From the NCBI RefSeq assembly GCF_003119195.2, contig NZ_CP022253.1, forward strand, positions 452,001 through 516,000: DNA of 64,000 nucleotides. The letters are read 5' to 3'. Position numbers and translations under genes: made by a program. Every line of letters begins with the position of its first letter. Within the stretch, counting starts at the first letter, position 1. The stretch is from Azospirillum baldaniorum (lineage in GTDB: Bacteria; Pseudomonadota; Alphaproteobacteria; Azospirillales; Azospirillaceae). This document shows, one piece after another, positions 7,770-16,956 of this stretch. Below the pieces are notes generated by a model, which saw only the letters and a program-made list of their open reading frames with translations, searched no databases and was not told where the DNA came from.

Positions 7770-8939
7770 ATGAGCGCCTCCAACCATGCTGCTGCCTTTG
7801 CCCTGCCGGCTGTTGACGCCGATGGGCGCAAGAACCTTGTCGGCCTGTCCCGCGACGAGCTGGAAGCCGAAATGCTGTCCGTCGGCCTGGAGAAATTCCG
7901 GGCCCGCCAGCTCTGGCACTGGATCTACCACCGCGGAGCCACCGACTTCGCGGTGATGACCACGCTCGCCAAGCCGGTGCGCGAGAAGCTGGCGGAGAGC
8001 TACGCCGTGGCCCGCCCGACGGTCGTCCGCGACCTGAAGTCGGTGGACGGCACGCGCAAGTGGCTGCTGCGCATGCCCGACGGGCAGGAGGTGGAGAGCG
8101 TCCACATTCCCGAGGAGGACCGCGGCACGCTCTGCGTCTCCTCGCAGGTCGGCTGCACGCTGACCTGCCGCTTCTGCCACACCGGCACGCAGCGTCTGGT
8201 GCGCAACCTCGACGCCTCGGAGATCGTGGCGCAGGTCATGCTGGCCCGCGACGCGCTCGGCGAATGGCCGGCGCCGCCGGACGGGCGGATGATCTCCAAC
8301 ATCGTCATGATGGGCATGGGGGAGCCGCTCTTTAACTACGAGAACGTCGCCAAGGCGCTGAAGATCGTCATGGACGGCGACGGGATCTCGATCTCGAAGC
8401 GCCGCATCACGCTCTCCACCTCCGGCGTCGTCCCGGCCATGAAGCGCTGCGGCGAGGAGCTGAACGTCAACCTCGCGGTCAGCCTGCACGCCGTGACCGA
8501 CGAGCTGCGCGACATCATCATGCCCATCAACCGGAAATATCCGCTGAAGGAGCTGATGGACGCCTGCCGCAATTACCCCGGCCTGAACAACGCGCGGCGC
8601 ATCACCTTCGAATACGTGATGCTGAAAGGCATCAACGACAGCCCGGCGGACGCCCGCGCCCTGGTCAAGTTGCTGGAGGGCATCCCGTCGAAGATCAACC
8701 TGATCCCCTTCAACCCCTGGCCGGGCGCCCCCTACGAGCGTTCGACCGACCGGGCGATCCAGGTCTTCGGCGACATCGTCAACAACGCCGGCTACGCCAG
8801 CCCCGTCCGCACCACCCGCGGCGAGGACATCATGGCCGCCTGCGGCCAGTTGAAGAGCGCGTCCGTCCGCCTGTCCGCCGCCGACCGCGCCGCCATCGAG
8901 AAGGTGCTGGCCGAGAAGGACGCGGCGCTGGCCGGATAA
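7770..8939 (+). CDS. rlmN: Dual-specificity 23S rRNA A2503/tRNA A37 C2-methyltransferase RlmN
   Basis: A 389-residue radical-SAM methyltransferase that makes 2-methyladenosine at A2503 of 23S rRNA and A37 of some tRNAs. Seen: the CxxxCxxC cluster in [12 protein letters not shown] (Cys129, 133, 136), the preceding catalytic-site Cys122 in [23 protein letters not shown], and the C-terminal methyl-carrying cysteine in IMAACGQL. The cysteine spacing matches E. coli RlmN with a +4 offset. The length is normal. The gene is followed within 30 nt by two small membrane-protein genes on the same strand. Confidence 0.97.
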   Translation: MSASNHAAAFALPAVDADGRKNLVGLSRDELEAEMLSVGLEKFRARQLWHWIYHRGATDFAVMTTLAKPVREKLAESYAVARPTVVRDLKSVDGTRKWLLRMPDGQEVESVHIPEEDRGTLCVSSQVGCTLTCRFCHTGTQRLVRNLDASEIVAQVMLARDALGEWPAPPDGRMISNIVMMGMGEPLFNYENVAKALKIVMDGDGISISKRRITLSTSGVVPAMKRCGEELNVNLAVSLHAVTDELRDIIMPINRKYPLKELMDACRNYPGLNNARRITFEYVMLKGINDSPADARALVKLLEGIPSKINLIPFNPWPGAPYERSTDRAIQVFGDIVNNAGYASPVRTTRGEDIMAACGQLKSASVRLSAADRAAIEKVLAEKDAALAG

Positions 8940-8966
8940 GGCCGGACCTATCCCTGGGAGTGCTCC

Positions 8967-9203
8967 GTGCCTGAGTTCGCCGTCGATCCCGGCCTGATCC
9001 TGTTCCTGTTCAACGCCGCGGCGGTCTGGCCGCTGATGCGCATCTTCCGCCGGGCGGGCTTCTCGCCCTGGTGGGCGTTGGTGATCTTCGTGCCGGTGAT
9101 CGGGCTGGTCGGCGTGCTGGGGCTGCTGACGGTGCGGCGCTGGCCGGCGCGGGTGCTGGTCGACGGGCCGGCGCGTCCGCGCAAGGCGCGGAGGGCCGCG
9201 TGA
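8967..9203 (+). CDS. Small two-helix membrane protein (unknown)
   Basis: A 78-residue protein. It has a short hydrophobic segment (DPGLILFLFNAAAVWPLMRIF), then RRAGFSPWWALVIFVPVIG and a second hydrophobic helix, and ends in a basic tail (VRRWPARVLVDGPARPRKARRAA). The SPWWAL motif after a basic/Gly turn is seen in many small alphaproteobacterial inner-membrane proteins of unknown role. Its stop overlaps the next start as TGATG. It lies close behind rlmN, but there is no functional link I can name. Confidence 0.7.
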   Translation: MPEFAVDPGLILFLFNAAAVWPLMRIFRRAGFSPWWALVIFVPVIGLVGVLGLLTVRRWPARVLVDGPARPRKARRAA

Positions 9204-9514
9204 TGGAGATGCTCGAGTCCGTCGTCGCCCTGCTGAACGCCGTCTACTGGCAACCCTGGGCGGCGATCATGTCCACCGACCCGTGGACCGCGAACCTCGT
9301 CATGGCGATCCTGCTGATGCTGAAGCTGATCTTCGGCGGCTGGGTGCTGGCCAAGGGCGGGCGCAGCCCGCTGTGGGCGCTGGTTCTGCTGATCAACGGG
9401 GCGGACATCCTGGCGATGTGGCTCTACGCCTACATCCGCTGGCCTTTCGTGGACCGGGCGCCCGCCCGCCCCGCCGCGGAGAGCGCTGTTGCGGCCGACG
9501 CCGGGACGGATTGA
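9203..9514 (+). CDS. Small membrane protein coupled to the preceding one (unknown)
   Basis: A 103-residue protein with two hydrophobic segments: NLVMAILLMLKLIFGGWVLA, and SPLWALVLLINGADILAMWL followed by YAYIRWPF. The SPxWAL...RWP arrangement repeats that of its 78-residue neighbour, so the two are probably diverged copies that act together. The start ATG overlaps the upstream TGA, which indicates translational coupling. The C-terminal ~20 residues are Ala/Pro-rich and probably disordered. Function unknown. Confidence 0.7.
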   Translation: MEMLESVVALLNAVYWQPWAAIMSTDPWTANLVMAILLMLKLIFGGWVLAKGGRSPLWALVLLINGADILAMWLYAYIRWPFVDRAPARPAAESAVAADAGTD

Positions 9515-9522
9515 AGCCCCTT

Positions 9523-9709
9523 AACCCTCTCCCCTCTGGGGAGAGGGTGGCCCGAAGGGCCTCTCGCGCTGGCCAGAGGCCAGCGCTGACGGCGGCAGGC
9601 GGATGCCTCTGGCATCCGCTGAGAGCCGGTGAGGGGGATGTGCGTTTCGGTACGTTCGGCAAAAGCGCAACCCCCTCACCCTAACCCTCTCCCCAGAGGG
9701 GAGAGGGTA
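9523..9709. repeat. Palindromic intergenic repeat, family A (copy 1)
   Basis: The outer arms are inverted: AACCCTCTCCCCTCTGGGGA near the left end and CCCTAACCCTCTCCCCAGAG at the right. Inner hairpins such as GGCCCGAAGGGCC and ATGCCTCTGGCAT lie between them. A second copy of the family is at 51727-51845. It lies between the small membrane protein gene and argG, and no ORF fits it. Confidence 0.85.
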
Positions 9710-9794
9710 CTTATGAGCGGGACCGATTGATTCGCATCGGTCGTAGGGCTACTGTCCGGCACCGATATTTTTCCCCACCCGCGTGAGTAGTCCC

Positions 9795-11030
9795 ATGAGC
9801 GGTGCGTCCGGCAAACAGATCAAGAAAGTGGTGCTCGCCTATTCGGGCGGCCTCGACACCTCGGTGATCCTGAAGTGGCTCCAGGAAACCTATCAATGCG
9901 AGGTGGTGACCTTCACCGCCGACCTCGGCCAGGGCGAGGAGCTGGAGCCGGCGCGCAAGAAGGCCGAGCTTCTGGGCATCAAGCCGGAAAACATCTTCAT
10001 CGACGACCTGCGCGAGGAATTCGTGCGGGACTTCGTGTTCCCGATGTTCCGCGCCAACACCCTCTATGAGGGCACCTACCTGCTCGGCACCTCGATCGCC
10101 CGGCCGTTGATCGCCAAGCGCCAGATCGAGATCGCCAACCAGGTCGGCGCCGACGCCGTGGCCCACGGCGCCACCGGCAAGGGCAACGACCAAGTCCGCT
10201 TCGAGCTGGGCTACTACGCGCTCCGCCCGGACATCAAGATCATCGCCCCATGGCGCGAGTGGGATCTGAGCAGCCGCACCCGGCTGATCGACTACGCCGA
10301 GAAGAACCAGATTCCGATCGCCAAGGACAAGCGCGGCGAGGCCCCGTACTCCACCGACGCCAACCTCCTGCACATCTCCTACGAGGGGAAGGCGCTGGAG
10401 GACCCGTGGGTCGAGCCGTTCGAGGACATGTACACCCGCTCCGTCGCCCCGGAGAAGGCCCCGGACACCCCGACCTACGTTGAGGTCGAGTTCAAGCGCG
10501 GCGACGCCGTGGCGATCGACGGCAAGGCCCTGTCCCCGGCGGCCCTGCTGACCGAGCTGAACCGTCTGGGCGGCGAGAACGGCATCGGCCGCCTCGACCT
10601 CGTCGAGAACCGCTATGTCGGCATGAAGTCGCGCGGCGTGTACGAGACGCCGGGCGGCACCATCCTGCTGGCCGCCCACCGCGCGATGGAGAGCATCACG
10701 CTCGACCGCGGCGCCGGCCATTTGAAGGATGAACTGATGCCGCGCTACGCCGAGCTGATCTACTGCGGCTACTGGTTCAGCCCGGAGCGTCTGGCGCTCC
10801 AGGCCCTGATCGACCAGACCCAGGAGCCGGTGAACGGCGTGGTCCGCCTGAAGCTGTTCAAGGGCAACGTCACGGTCGTCGGCCGCAAGTCGCCGAACAG
10901 CCTCTACCGCATGGACTATGTGACGTTCGAGGAAGACAGCGTCTACAACCAGAAGGACGCCGAAGGCTTCATCAAGCTGAACGCGCTTCGCCTGCGTCTG
11001 GGCGCCATGGCCCGCGCGAACGTCAAGTAA
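9795..11030 (+). CDS. argG: Argininosuccinate synthase
   Basis: A 411-residue enzyme that condenses citrulline and aspartate with ATP to give argininosuccinate in arginine biosynthesis. The N-terminal PP-loop is [19 protein letters not shown] (residues ~11-30). Further family motifs are [22 protein letters not shown] and [15 protein letters not shown]. The length is that of the bacterial type I enzyme. I use the ATG giving [11 protein letters not shown]; an in-frame GTG four codons upstream is also possible. The gene stands alone and has a strong terminator. Confidence 0.97.
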   Translation: MSGASGKQIKKVVLAYSGGLDTSVILKWLQETYQCEVVTFTADLGQGEELEPARKKAELLGIKPENIFIDDLREEFVRDFVFPMFRANTLYEGTYLLGTSIARPLIAKRQIEIANQVGADAVAHGATGKGNDQVRFELGYYALRPDIKIIAPWREWDLSSRTRLIDYAEKNQIPIAKDKRGEAPYSTDANLLHISYEGKALEDPWVEPFEDMYTRSVAPEKAPDTPTYVEVEFKRGDAVAIDGKALSPAALLTELNRLGGENGIGRLDLVENRYVGMKSRGVYETPGGTILLAAHRAMESITLDRGAGHLKDELMPRYAELIYCGYWFSPERLALQALIDQTQEPVNGVVRLKLFKGNVTVVGRKSPNSLYRMDYVTFEEDSVYNQKDAEGFIKLNALRLRLGAMARANVK

Positions 11031-11053
11031 GCGCGAGACCGTTGTGAACGTGG

Positions 11054-11083
11054 AACGAGGGGGCTTCGGCCCCCTCGTTTCGT
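11054..11083 (+). terminator. Rho-independent terminator after argG
   Basis: An 11-bp perfect stem, AACGAGGGGGC with GCCCCCTCGTT, is closed by a stable TTCG tetraloop and followed by a T-rich stretch (TTTCGTTTC). It starts 24 nt after the argG stop. Confidence 0.9.
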
Positions 11084-11117
11084 TTCGGGCGATGGCTGCG
11101 TGGTGCGGGACGCCCGC

Positions 11118-12788
11118 TCACGCCGCCCGGATGTTGACGAGGAAGCGCTCGACCTCCAGGCGGAGCGTTTCCGCCTGCCGGCTCAGCTCCTCGGCCGACG
11201 ACAGCACCTGGGAAGCCGCCGACCCGGTCTCCACCGCGGCCTGATGGACCTGGACGATGCTGCCCGACACCTCCGTCGTGCCGTGGGCGGCCTGCTGGAC
11301 GTTGCGGGCGATCTCGCCGGTGGCAGCACCCTGCTCCTCCACCGCGGCGGCGATGGTGGTGGCGATGCCGTTGATCTCACCGATCGTCCCGCCGATGGTC
11401 TTGATGGCGCGGACGGTTTCGGTGGTCACCCCCTGGATCGTCTGGATTTGGGTGGCGATCTCCTCGGTCGCCCTGGCCGTCTGGTTGGCCAGCGACTTGA
11501 CCTCCGAGGCCACCACGGCGAAGCCCTTGCCGGCCTCCCCGGCGCGCGCGGCCTCGATGGTGGCGTTGAGCGCCAGCAGGTTGGTCTGGTCGGCGATGGC
11601 CTTGATGAGCCCGACCACCTCGCCGATCTTCTGACCGGCCTCCGCCAGCCCTTGGACCGTCCGGTCGGTGCGGGCCGCCTCATCCACGGCGTTGCCGGCG
11701 ATGGTGGTGGAGGTCGCGACGTGGCGCCCGATCTCGGTGATGGAGGCGGACAGCTCCTCGGTGGCCCCGGCGACCGCCTGGACGTTGGTGGTCGCCTGTT
11801 CCGACGCGGCGGCGACCGTGGACGCCTGCCGGCTGGTCTCCTCCGCGGTGGACGACATCGACTCCGCGGTGGCGCGCATCTCGGTGGCGGCGGAGGCCAG
11901 CATCTTCAGCGTCGCGTGCACCGTGCTGTCGAAGCCGACGATGTATGTTTCCACGAGCGCCTGCCGGGCTTCCTTGCGGGCCTGCTCCTGGCGCTGCTCC
12001 TCCTCCATCCGGCGGTTCGCGACGGCGGAGTCCTTGAACACCGCCAGCGAGCGGGCGAGCGTGCCGACCTCGTCCATCCGGTCGGTGCCGTCGACGGTGA
12101 TGCCGAGGTCACCCTTGGCGAGGCGCTGCATCAGTTCGGCCATGGCGCGCAGCGGGGCGACCACGCGGAACAGAGTCGTCGTCACCGCAAAGGCGGCGGC
12201 CAGCACGCCGAGCAGCACCGCGATCCCCAGGATCCAGCGGGAGGTGTCGTAAGCGGCGTTGGTTCGCTCATACACCGCCTCGGCCTCCTTCAACTGCAGG
12301 TCGACCAGCTTGCCGACGGCCGCCGCCACCGGGTCGATGCTGGGGTAGAGCGTGGACACCGCGAAGGCGTCCAGCGCGGCCTGATCCTTGGCCTGCATCA
12401 GCGCGCGGGCGGTGGTCGCGGCGGCGCGCGCCTTGCCCATGTGGCGTTCGGCTTCGTTCGCCAGCTCCTTTTCGCGGGCGTTCATCGAGGTGGCCGTGAA
12501 GGCCGACCAGCGCGTCGCGATCTCGCCGAGCGCGGCATCGATGGATTTGAGACCGCCTTCCCACGTCTCGGCGCCGCCGCGCACCTTGTGCGTGGTGTCG
12601 ACGATGTTGACGGCGAACATGTCGGAGACGACCTTCAGGTCGCGCAGCGGGACGACGCGGTCCTTGAACACCGTCTCCATGCCCTGGTGCGACTGCCCAA
12701 GGGCCAGCCAGCCGGTGGCCGCAATCGCGAAAAGAAAGAAGCACAGAACAGAGAGGGCAACCAAAAGGCGTGCTTTGACCGTAGACAT
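11118..12788 (-). CDS. Methyl-accepting chemotaxis protein
   Basis: A 556-residue transmembrane chemoreceptor: TM1 ([20 protein letters not shown]), a ~150-residue helical periplasmic sensor of the four-helix-bundle type, TM2 ([20 protein letters not shown]), a HAMP domain ([20 protein letters not shown]), and the long cytoplasmic signalling coil. The hairpin tip has the conserved [20 protein letters not shown] and [20 protein letters not shown]. There is no NWETF-type pentapeptide for CheR/CheB; the protein ends [11 protein letters not shown]. Ligand unknown. I chose the ATG 22 codons inside the longest frame, so that the protein starts MSTVKARLL right before TM1. Confidence 0.93.
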   Translation of the reverse strand: MSTVKARLLVALSVLCFFLFAIAATGWLALGQSHQGMETVFKDRVVPLRDLKVVSDMFAVNIVDTTHKVRGGAETWEGGLKSIDAALGEIATRWSAFTATSMNAREKELANEAERHMGKARAAATTARALMQAKDQAALDAFAVSTLYPSIDPVAAAVGKLVDLQLKEAEAVYERTNAAYDTSRWILGIAVLLGVLAAAFAVTTTLFRVVAPLRAMAELMQRLAKGDLGITVDGTDRMDEVGTLARSLAVFKDSAVANRRMEEEQRQEQARKEARQALVETYIVGFDSTVHATLKMLASAATEMRATAESMSSTAEETSRQASTVAAASEQATTNVQAVAGATEELSASITEIGRHVATSTTIAGNAVDEAARTDRTVQGLAEAGQKIGEVVGLIKAIADQTNLLALNATIEAARAGEAGKGFAVVASEVKSLANQTARATEEIATQIQTIQGVTTETVRAIKTIGGTIGEINGIATTIAAAVEEQGAATGEIARNVQQAAHGTTEVSGSIVQVHQAAVETGSAASQVLSSAEELSRQAETLRLEVERFLVNIRAA

Positions 12789-12835
12789 CGGCTCGTTCCA
12801 CGATGCGTTGACGTTGCAGGTCATGGCATCGTGAA

Positions 12836-12897
12836 TGAAACATATTAACATTAAGCTACATTTTAACGAAAATATATTACGTCTAAAGGTTACAACT
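12836..12897 (-). promoter_or_regulatory. AT-rich upstream region of the chemoreceptor gene
   Basis: A markedly AT-rich stretch (e.g. CATATTAACATTAAGC and AACGAAAATATATTACG) in an otherwise ~68-70% GC window, 50-110 nt upstream of the chosen start. It is most likely the promoter/UP-element region. I could not fix an exact -35/-10 pair. Confidence 0.45.
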
Positions 12898-13008
12898 CTC
12901 GTGTCCGAGCGACACCGCCATGGATGTCATGACGGTGTCCTGCTCTGGACGGCGTCAAATGCCTTCACCACATCTTCGAGCAAGGATTGCAAGAGGGTGA
13001 TGCCCCGA

Positions 13009-13443
13009 TCATCCCTCCAGCTTGAAACTTCCGTCCTCGCCCAGCGCGGCGAAGGGGTTCCAGGCGACCTCCCAGGGGTGGCCGTCCGGGTCGGCGAAAT
13101 AGCCGCTGTAGCCGCCCCAGAAGACGTCCTGCGCCGGCTTCAGGATCCGCCCGCCGGCCCGCTCGGCCTGGGCCATCACCGCGTCCACCTCCGCTTTGCT
13201 GCGCAGGTTGTGGGCCAGCGTGATGCCGCCGAAGCCCGAGGTCGGGCCGGACTCCGCCAGATGCGCGTCCTCGGCCAGCGCCTCCCGACCGTAGAGAGCC
13301 AGCGCGATGCCGCCCAACTGGTAGAAGGTGATGGCGTCCTGGCTGACCGGGGAGGGGGTCCAGCCCAGCCCCTCCTCGTAGAAGCGGCGGCTGCGCGCGA
13401 GGTCGGCGACGCCGAGCGTGATCAGGCTGACTCTCTGTTCCAT
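13009..13443 (-). CDS. VOC-family (glyoxalase/bleomycin-resistance-like) protein
   Basis: A 144-residue protein with the two beta-alpha-beta-beta-beta modules of the vicinal-oxygen-chelate fold: RVSLITLGVADLARSRRFYE at the start, and GGYSGYFADPDGHPWEVAWN at the end, the usual second-module signature. The catalytic reaction is not predictable. The ATG directly abuts the TGA of the upstream rhodanese gene, so the two are one operon. Confidence 0.88.
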   Translation of the reverse strand: MEQRVSLITLGVADLARSRRFYEEGLGWTPSPVSQDAITFYQLGGIALALYGREALAEDAHLAESGPTSGFGGITLAHNLRSKAEVDAVMAQAERAGGRILKPAQDVFWGGYSGYFADPDGHPWEVAWNPFAALGEDGSFKLEG

Positions 13444-13857
13444 TCAGCTGCCCTTCCGTTCCATGGCGGGCGGCATGGCGACGGGCAGCCCGGCCTCCTT
13501 CCAGCCCTTGAAGCCGCCGTCGAGGTGGCAGACGTTCTCCAGCCCCATCGACTGCACGGTGTCGGTGGCGAGCGCCGAGCGCCAGCCGCTGGCGCAGTAG
13601 AAGACGAAGCGCTTGCCCGACGCGAAGACCGGCTTGTGATAGGGGCTGTCCGGATCCACCCAGAATTCCAGCATGCCGCGGGTGGCCGGGAAGGCGCCGG
13701 GTATCATGCCGTCGCGCGTCAGCTCGCGCGGGTCGCGGATGTCCACGAACACCACGTCGGGGTCGCCGTGCAGGGACAGCGCCTCCTGCGGCGTGATCGC
13801 CTGGATGCGGGCGTTTGCCTCGGCCAGCAACTCCTTGTAGCCGTTCTTCATCGGCAT
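13444..13857 (-). CDS. Rhodanese-domain sulfurtransferase
   Basis: A 137-residue single rhodanese domain. It starts MPMKNGYKELLAEANARIQ, has the CH2A-like VVFVDIRDPRELTRDGMIPG, and an active-site loop FYCASGWRSALA with Cys88 as the persulfide carrier. A C-terminal GGFKGWKEAGLPV is typical. It is cytoplasmic. It is the first gene of a two-gene unit with the VOC protein; the TGA and following ATG are contiguous. The sulfur acceptor is unknown. Confidence 0.92.
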   Translation of the reverse strand: MPMKNGYKELLAEANARIQAITPQEALSLHGDPDVVFVDIRDPRELTRDGMIPGAFPATRGMLEFWVDPDSPYHKPVFASGKRFVFYCASGWRSALATDTVQSMGLENVCHLDGGFKGWKEAGLPVAMPPAMERKGS

Positions 13858-14013
13858 GGCGGTTTCCTCCTTTTGACGCTTTGGCCGTAGTCGAACCCTT
13901 GGCGGGACCGTTGGCGCGTCTGCGCTGTTGTCACTCCACGCAACTGTGCAACAGGCCGCCCCGCCCGGTCCACCGGGAAGGGCGGCCGGTGCAGGGGGAG
14001 CCCAGGGAAAGCC

Positions 14014-14457
14014 ATGCCGATCGCCACCGACGGACCCACCGAAGCCGCCGCCGCTTTGCCCACCGTCATCGACCCGGTCCGCGTGGAGCGGAACGAGCGC
14101 TACGTCCGCCGCCGCTTCTGGAACACGCTGCGCGCCAACCTGCACCGCGTTCCTTTCCTGGAGCAGGCGCTGGCCGCCTTCTTCTGCGCGACCGACCCGC
14201 AGACGCCCTTTAAGGCGAAGGCGATCCTGATGGCGGCGCTGGCCTACTTCGTGCTGCCCGCGGACTCGATCCCGGACTGGCTGATCGCGGTCGGTTTCGT
14301 GGACGATGCGGCGGTGCTGGCCACCGCCGTCCATGCGGTGCGCAGCAATCTGAAGCCGGAGCATGAGGAGCGTGCCCGCGCCGCCCTGCGCAAGGAGCAG
14401 CAGATGAAGCCTGCCGCGGGTGACGCTTCCGGGATGAAGCCCGCCGGGAACGGCTGA
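14014..14457 (+). CDS. DUF1232 (YkvA-like) membrane protein
   Basis: A 147-residue protein with the YkvA/DUF1232 core TPFKAKAILMAALAYFVLPA followed by DSIPDWLIAVGFVDDAAVLA, where the conserved Pro/Asp-Asp motif sits between two hydrophobic helices. The N-terminal ~55 residues are soluble, and the Lys/Ala-rich tail is probably disordered. It is divergent from the rhodanese operon. Function unknown. Confidence 0.85.
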   Translation: MPIATDGPTEAAAALPTVIDPVRVERNERYVRRRFWNTLRANLHRVPFLEQALAAFFCATDPQTPFKAKAILMAALAYFVLPADSIPDWLIAVGFVDDAAVLATAVHAVRSNLKPEHEERARAALRKEQQMKPAAGDASGMKPAGNG

Positions 14458-14461
14458 CGGC

Positions 14462-15391
14462 TCACGCCTTGGCCGCACGCCGCTCGGCGCGGGACTGCGC
14501 GGCGTCGCGATGCGCGGTGTAGAGGGCGGAGGCGGCGATCACCCCGGCCCCGACCCAGCCCCAGACGTCCATGGCCTCGCCGAACAGCGGCCAGGCGAGC
14601 AGGGCGGTGAAGGGCAGGCGGGCGTAGTCGTAGGGCATCATCGCCGAGGCCGGCGCCAGCTTGAAGGCGCGGGTCATCGCCAACTGCCCCAGGGTCAGGA
14701 TGCCGCCCAGCAGGACGAGCCAGCCGAGCGCCGTCCAGCTCGGCCATTCCCACACGAACAGCGCCGGCACCAGCGCCATCGGGGTCAGGAACAGCCCCAT
14801 GTAGGCGACCACCACCATCACCCCGTCGGAGGTCGCCAGCGCCCGCACCTGGAGCGTGGTTATGGCGGCGGCGACGCAATGCAGGAGCATGACCAGGATC
14901 GTCGGGTCCAGGGTGGCGTCGTCGGGGCGGATGACGATCATCACCCCGGCCAGCCCGACCAGAACGGCGGCCCAGCGCCGCGCCCGCACCGTCTCGTGCA
15001 GGAACAGCGCGGCCCCGGCGGTGACGAAGAGGGGGATGGTGAAGCTGAGCGCCGTGGCGTCCGGCAGCGGCATGTGGGTGACGCTGTAGAACCAGCACAG
15101 CATCGCCACCAAGCTGGTCGCCGAGCGCGAGGCGTAGAGCCCTGCCCGCCCGGTGCGCAGCCGTCCCAGCCCGACCGCCGCGATCCAGGGCAGCATGAAC
15201 ATCAGGCTGAACAGGTTGCGGAAGAAGACGATCTCGAAGGGGTGAAGCTCGCCGCTGACGTGGCGGATCATCGCGTTGCCGATGGCGATGAACAGGGCGG
15301 CCCCCAGCATCCAGAAGGCCGCCTCCAGCGGCTTTCCCGCCATGCCGGGGCCGGAGGCGGGACCTTTGGCGGTGAGCGCGTGGGTGGGCAA
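14462..15391 (-). CDS. EamA/DMT-superfamily permease
   Basis: A 309-residue inner-membrane protein with about ten helices in two EamA repeats. The first repeat starts EAAFWMLGAALFIAIGNAMI, with RTGRAGLYASRSATSLVAML; the second has VRARRWAAVLVGLAGVMIVI and ends in FGEAMDVWGWVGAGVIAASA. Close relatives are annotated as general metabolite or amino-acid exporters; the substrate is not predictable. It is convergent with the DUF1232 gene, with only 4 nt between them. An internal Met at residue 17 is an alternative start. Confidence 0.88.
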   Translation of the reverse strand: MPTHALTAKGPASGPGMAGKPLEAAFWMLGAALFIAIGNAMIRHVSGELHPFEIVFFRNLFSLMFMLPWIAAVGLGRLRTGRAGLYASRSATSLVAMLCWFYSVTHMPLPDATALSFTIPLFVTAGAALFLHETVRARRWAAVLVGLAGVMIVIRPDDATLDPTILVMLLHCVAAAITTLQVRALATSDGVMVVVAYMGLFLTPMALVPALFVWEWPSWTALGWLVLLGGILTLGQLAMTRAFKLAPASAMMPYDYARLPFTALLAWPLFGEAMDVWGWVGAGVIAASALYTAHRDAAQSRAERRAAKA

Positions 15392-15513
15392 TCGGTCGCG
15401 TCCCTGGCGGATCGGCTTGCGGGTGGCGCGTTCCGTTCGGGCGCGCCACCCCAGCGTGCAACGCCATCCTGCTCTTCAGGCGCGCCGGGTTGCAAGGGAC
15501 ATTCGGAAGACGC

Positions 15514-16956
15514 TCAGCCGCCGGCCTTCAGGGAGTCGAGGCGGGCGCGAATCAGCGTGTATTCCGGCTCCTCCGGCTTGAACTGGGCCAGCAGGCGGGT
15601 CCACAGATCGGTGGCCTCCGCGGTCTGGCCGACGCCCGCGGCGTTCAGGCCGAGCAGCCAGAGCGCGTCGCGGTTGTCGGGCTCGGCCGCCAGCGCCTGA
15701 CGGAGCGAGGCGACGGCCTCCTCCGGCATCGGGCCGGGCTTGCTGCTCCGCGGCTCCGCCGACAGCAGGGCGGAGGCGTAGGCGACCAGCACGTCGGGCC
15801 GCTGGGGCGCCCGCTCCCGCGCCTTGCGGGCGGCGTCGATGGCCTTCGCCGACTCGCCCATCACGCCGTAGGAACGCGACAGCCGCAGCCAGCCGTCCAC
15901 GTCGTCCGGGTTGGCCTCCAGCCGGGCGGCCAGCCCGTCGACCATGCCGCGGATCATCTGCTGCTGGTCCTCGCCCTCGGTCTGGCCCTGCGCTTGGCCC
16001 TGGCCCTGGTTCTGGCCCTGGTTCTGGGCGACCGGCGGCTGTTGCTGGGCAGGCAGGGGCTCCGGCGTCACCTTGGCCGGGTCGAGGTTCAGCGCCTTGG
16101 CGGCCTCCGCGATCTGCGTCCGGACGATCGGCACCCAGGGCGCGTCGGCGTGGGACTCGGCGAGCAGGGCGCTCCAGCGCTCCAGCGCGTCCTTGGTGTC
16201 GCCGGCCTGGAAACGGGCCAGCGCGGCGTAGAAGCGGGCGCGCGGCTCCTTGGGGTCCTTCGCCAGCACGCGGTCGAAGGTCTTGCGGGCCTCGTCCGGC
16301 ACGGTGCCGCCGTTGGCCGAGATCAGGACCTCGCCGTAGCTGCCGAGAAGCTCCAGATCGTCGCCGGCCAGGGCCACCGCCTTGCCCAGCGCGTCGGCGG
16401 CCTCGGGCAGGCGGCCCATCTTGGCGTAGGCCTGGCCGAGGATGGCCCAGCCCTGCGGGTCGTCGGGGGTCTCGGCGAGCTGGGCCTTCAGCTTGTCCAT
16501 CGCCGCCAGCACGTTCTTCGGAGGCCCGCCGCGCTCATGGTCGAGATTGCGCGAGGCCAGCGGCTGGGCCGGCAGCTCGGGACGGCCGAGCTTGCCGTAG
16601 ACGGCCAGCGTGCCGAGCGGCAGCAGGACGGCCAGCAGGGCGGCCAGCGCCATCGCGCTGCGCGGAGCGCGGGCGGCGGGCGCCTTGCCCTTCGCACCAT
16701 CCTTTGCAGACCCCTTGCCGCGGTCGGCGATGGCCAGCATGCGGCGGCCGATCTCGGCGCGGGCGGCGGCGGCCTGCGCCTCGCTGATCAGGCCGCGGCC
16801 CTGGTCGCGCTCCAGCTCGCCCAGCTGGTCGCGGTAGACCTCCAGGTCGTAGGCGGCGCGCTCCTCGGCGGCGCCCTCGGGCTTCCTCAGCAGCGGCGGC
16901 ACGATCAGCAGCACCACGGCCGCCGTCAGGGCGGCGGCGACGATCCAGAACAGCAT
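15514..16956 (-). CDS. ccmI: Cytochrome c maturation protein CcmI (CycH)
   Basis: A 480-residue inner-membrane TPR protein that chaperones apocytochrome c to the CcmFH haem ligase. TM1 is FWIVAAALTAAVVLLIVPPL. A cytoplasmic leucine-zipper-like loop (YDLEVYRDQLGELERDQGRG) follows, then TM2 (AMALAALLAVLLPLGTLAVY), then TPR units (DPQGWAILGQAYAKMGRLPE; DDVDGWLRLSRSYGVMGESA). An unusual Gln/Gly-rich run lies at about residues 309-332 between TPR blocks. The ATG overlaps the ccmH stop (ATGA). It is the last gene of the ccm run. Confidence 0.95.
   Translation of the reverse strand: MLFWIVAAALTAAVVLLIVPPLLRKPEGAAEERAAYDLEVYRDQLGELERDQGRGLISEAQAAAARAEIGRRMLAIADRGKGSAKDGAKGKAPAARAPRSAMALAALLAVLLPLGTLAVYGKLGRPELPAQPLASRNLDHERGGPPKNVLAAMDKLKAQLAETPDDPQGWAILGQAYAKMGRLPEAADALGKAVALAGDDLELLGSYGEVLISANGGTVPDEARKTFDRVLAKDPKEPRARFYAALARFQAGDTKDALERWSALLAESHADAPWVPIVRTQIAEAAKALNLDPAKVTPEPLPAQQQPPVAQNQGQNQGQGQAQGQTEGEDQQQMIRGMVDGLAARLEANPDDVDGWLRLSRSYGVMGESAKAIDAARKARERAPQRPDVLVAYASALLSAEPRSSKPGPMPEEAVASLRQALAAEPDNRDALWLLGLNAAGVGQTAEATDLWTRLLAQFKPEEPEYTLIRARLDSLKAGG

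Noticed and set aside
9523..9709. Possible CRISPR array or riboswitch in the palindromic intergenic regions
   Set aside because: There are no regularly spaced identical repeats with unique spacers and no cas genes. The elements are large inverted repeats recurring at several sites, including after genes of unrelated function.
12849..12851. Upstream ATG of the chemoreceptor frame as the start
   Set aside because: It would add 21 hydrophilic residues before the first membrane helix and lies inside the AT-rich promoter-like region.
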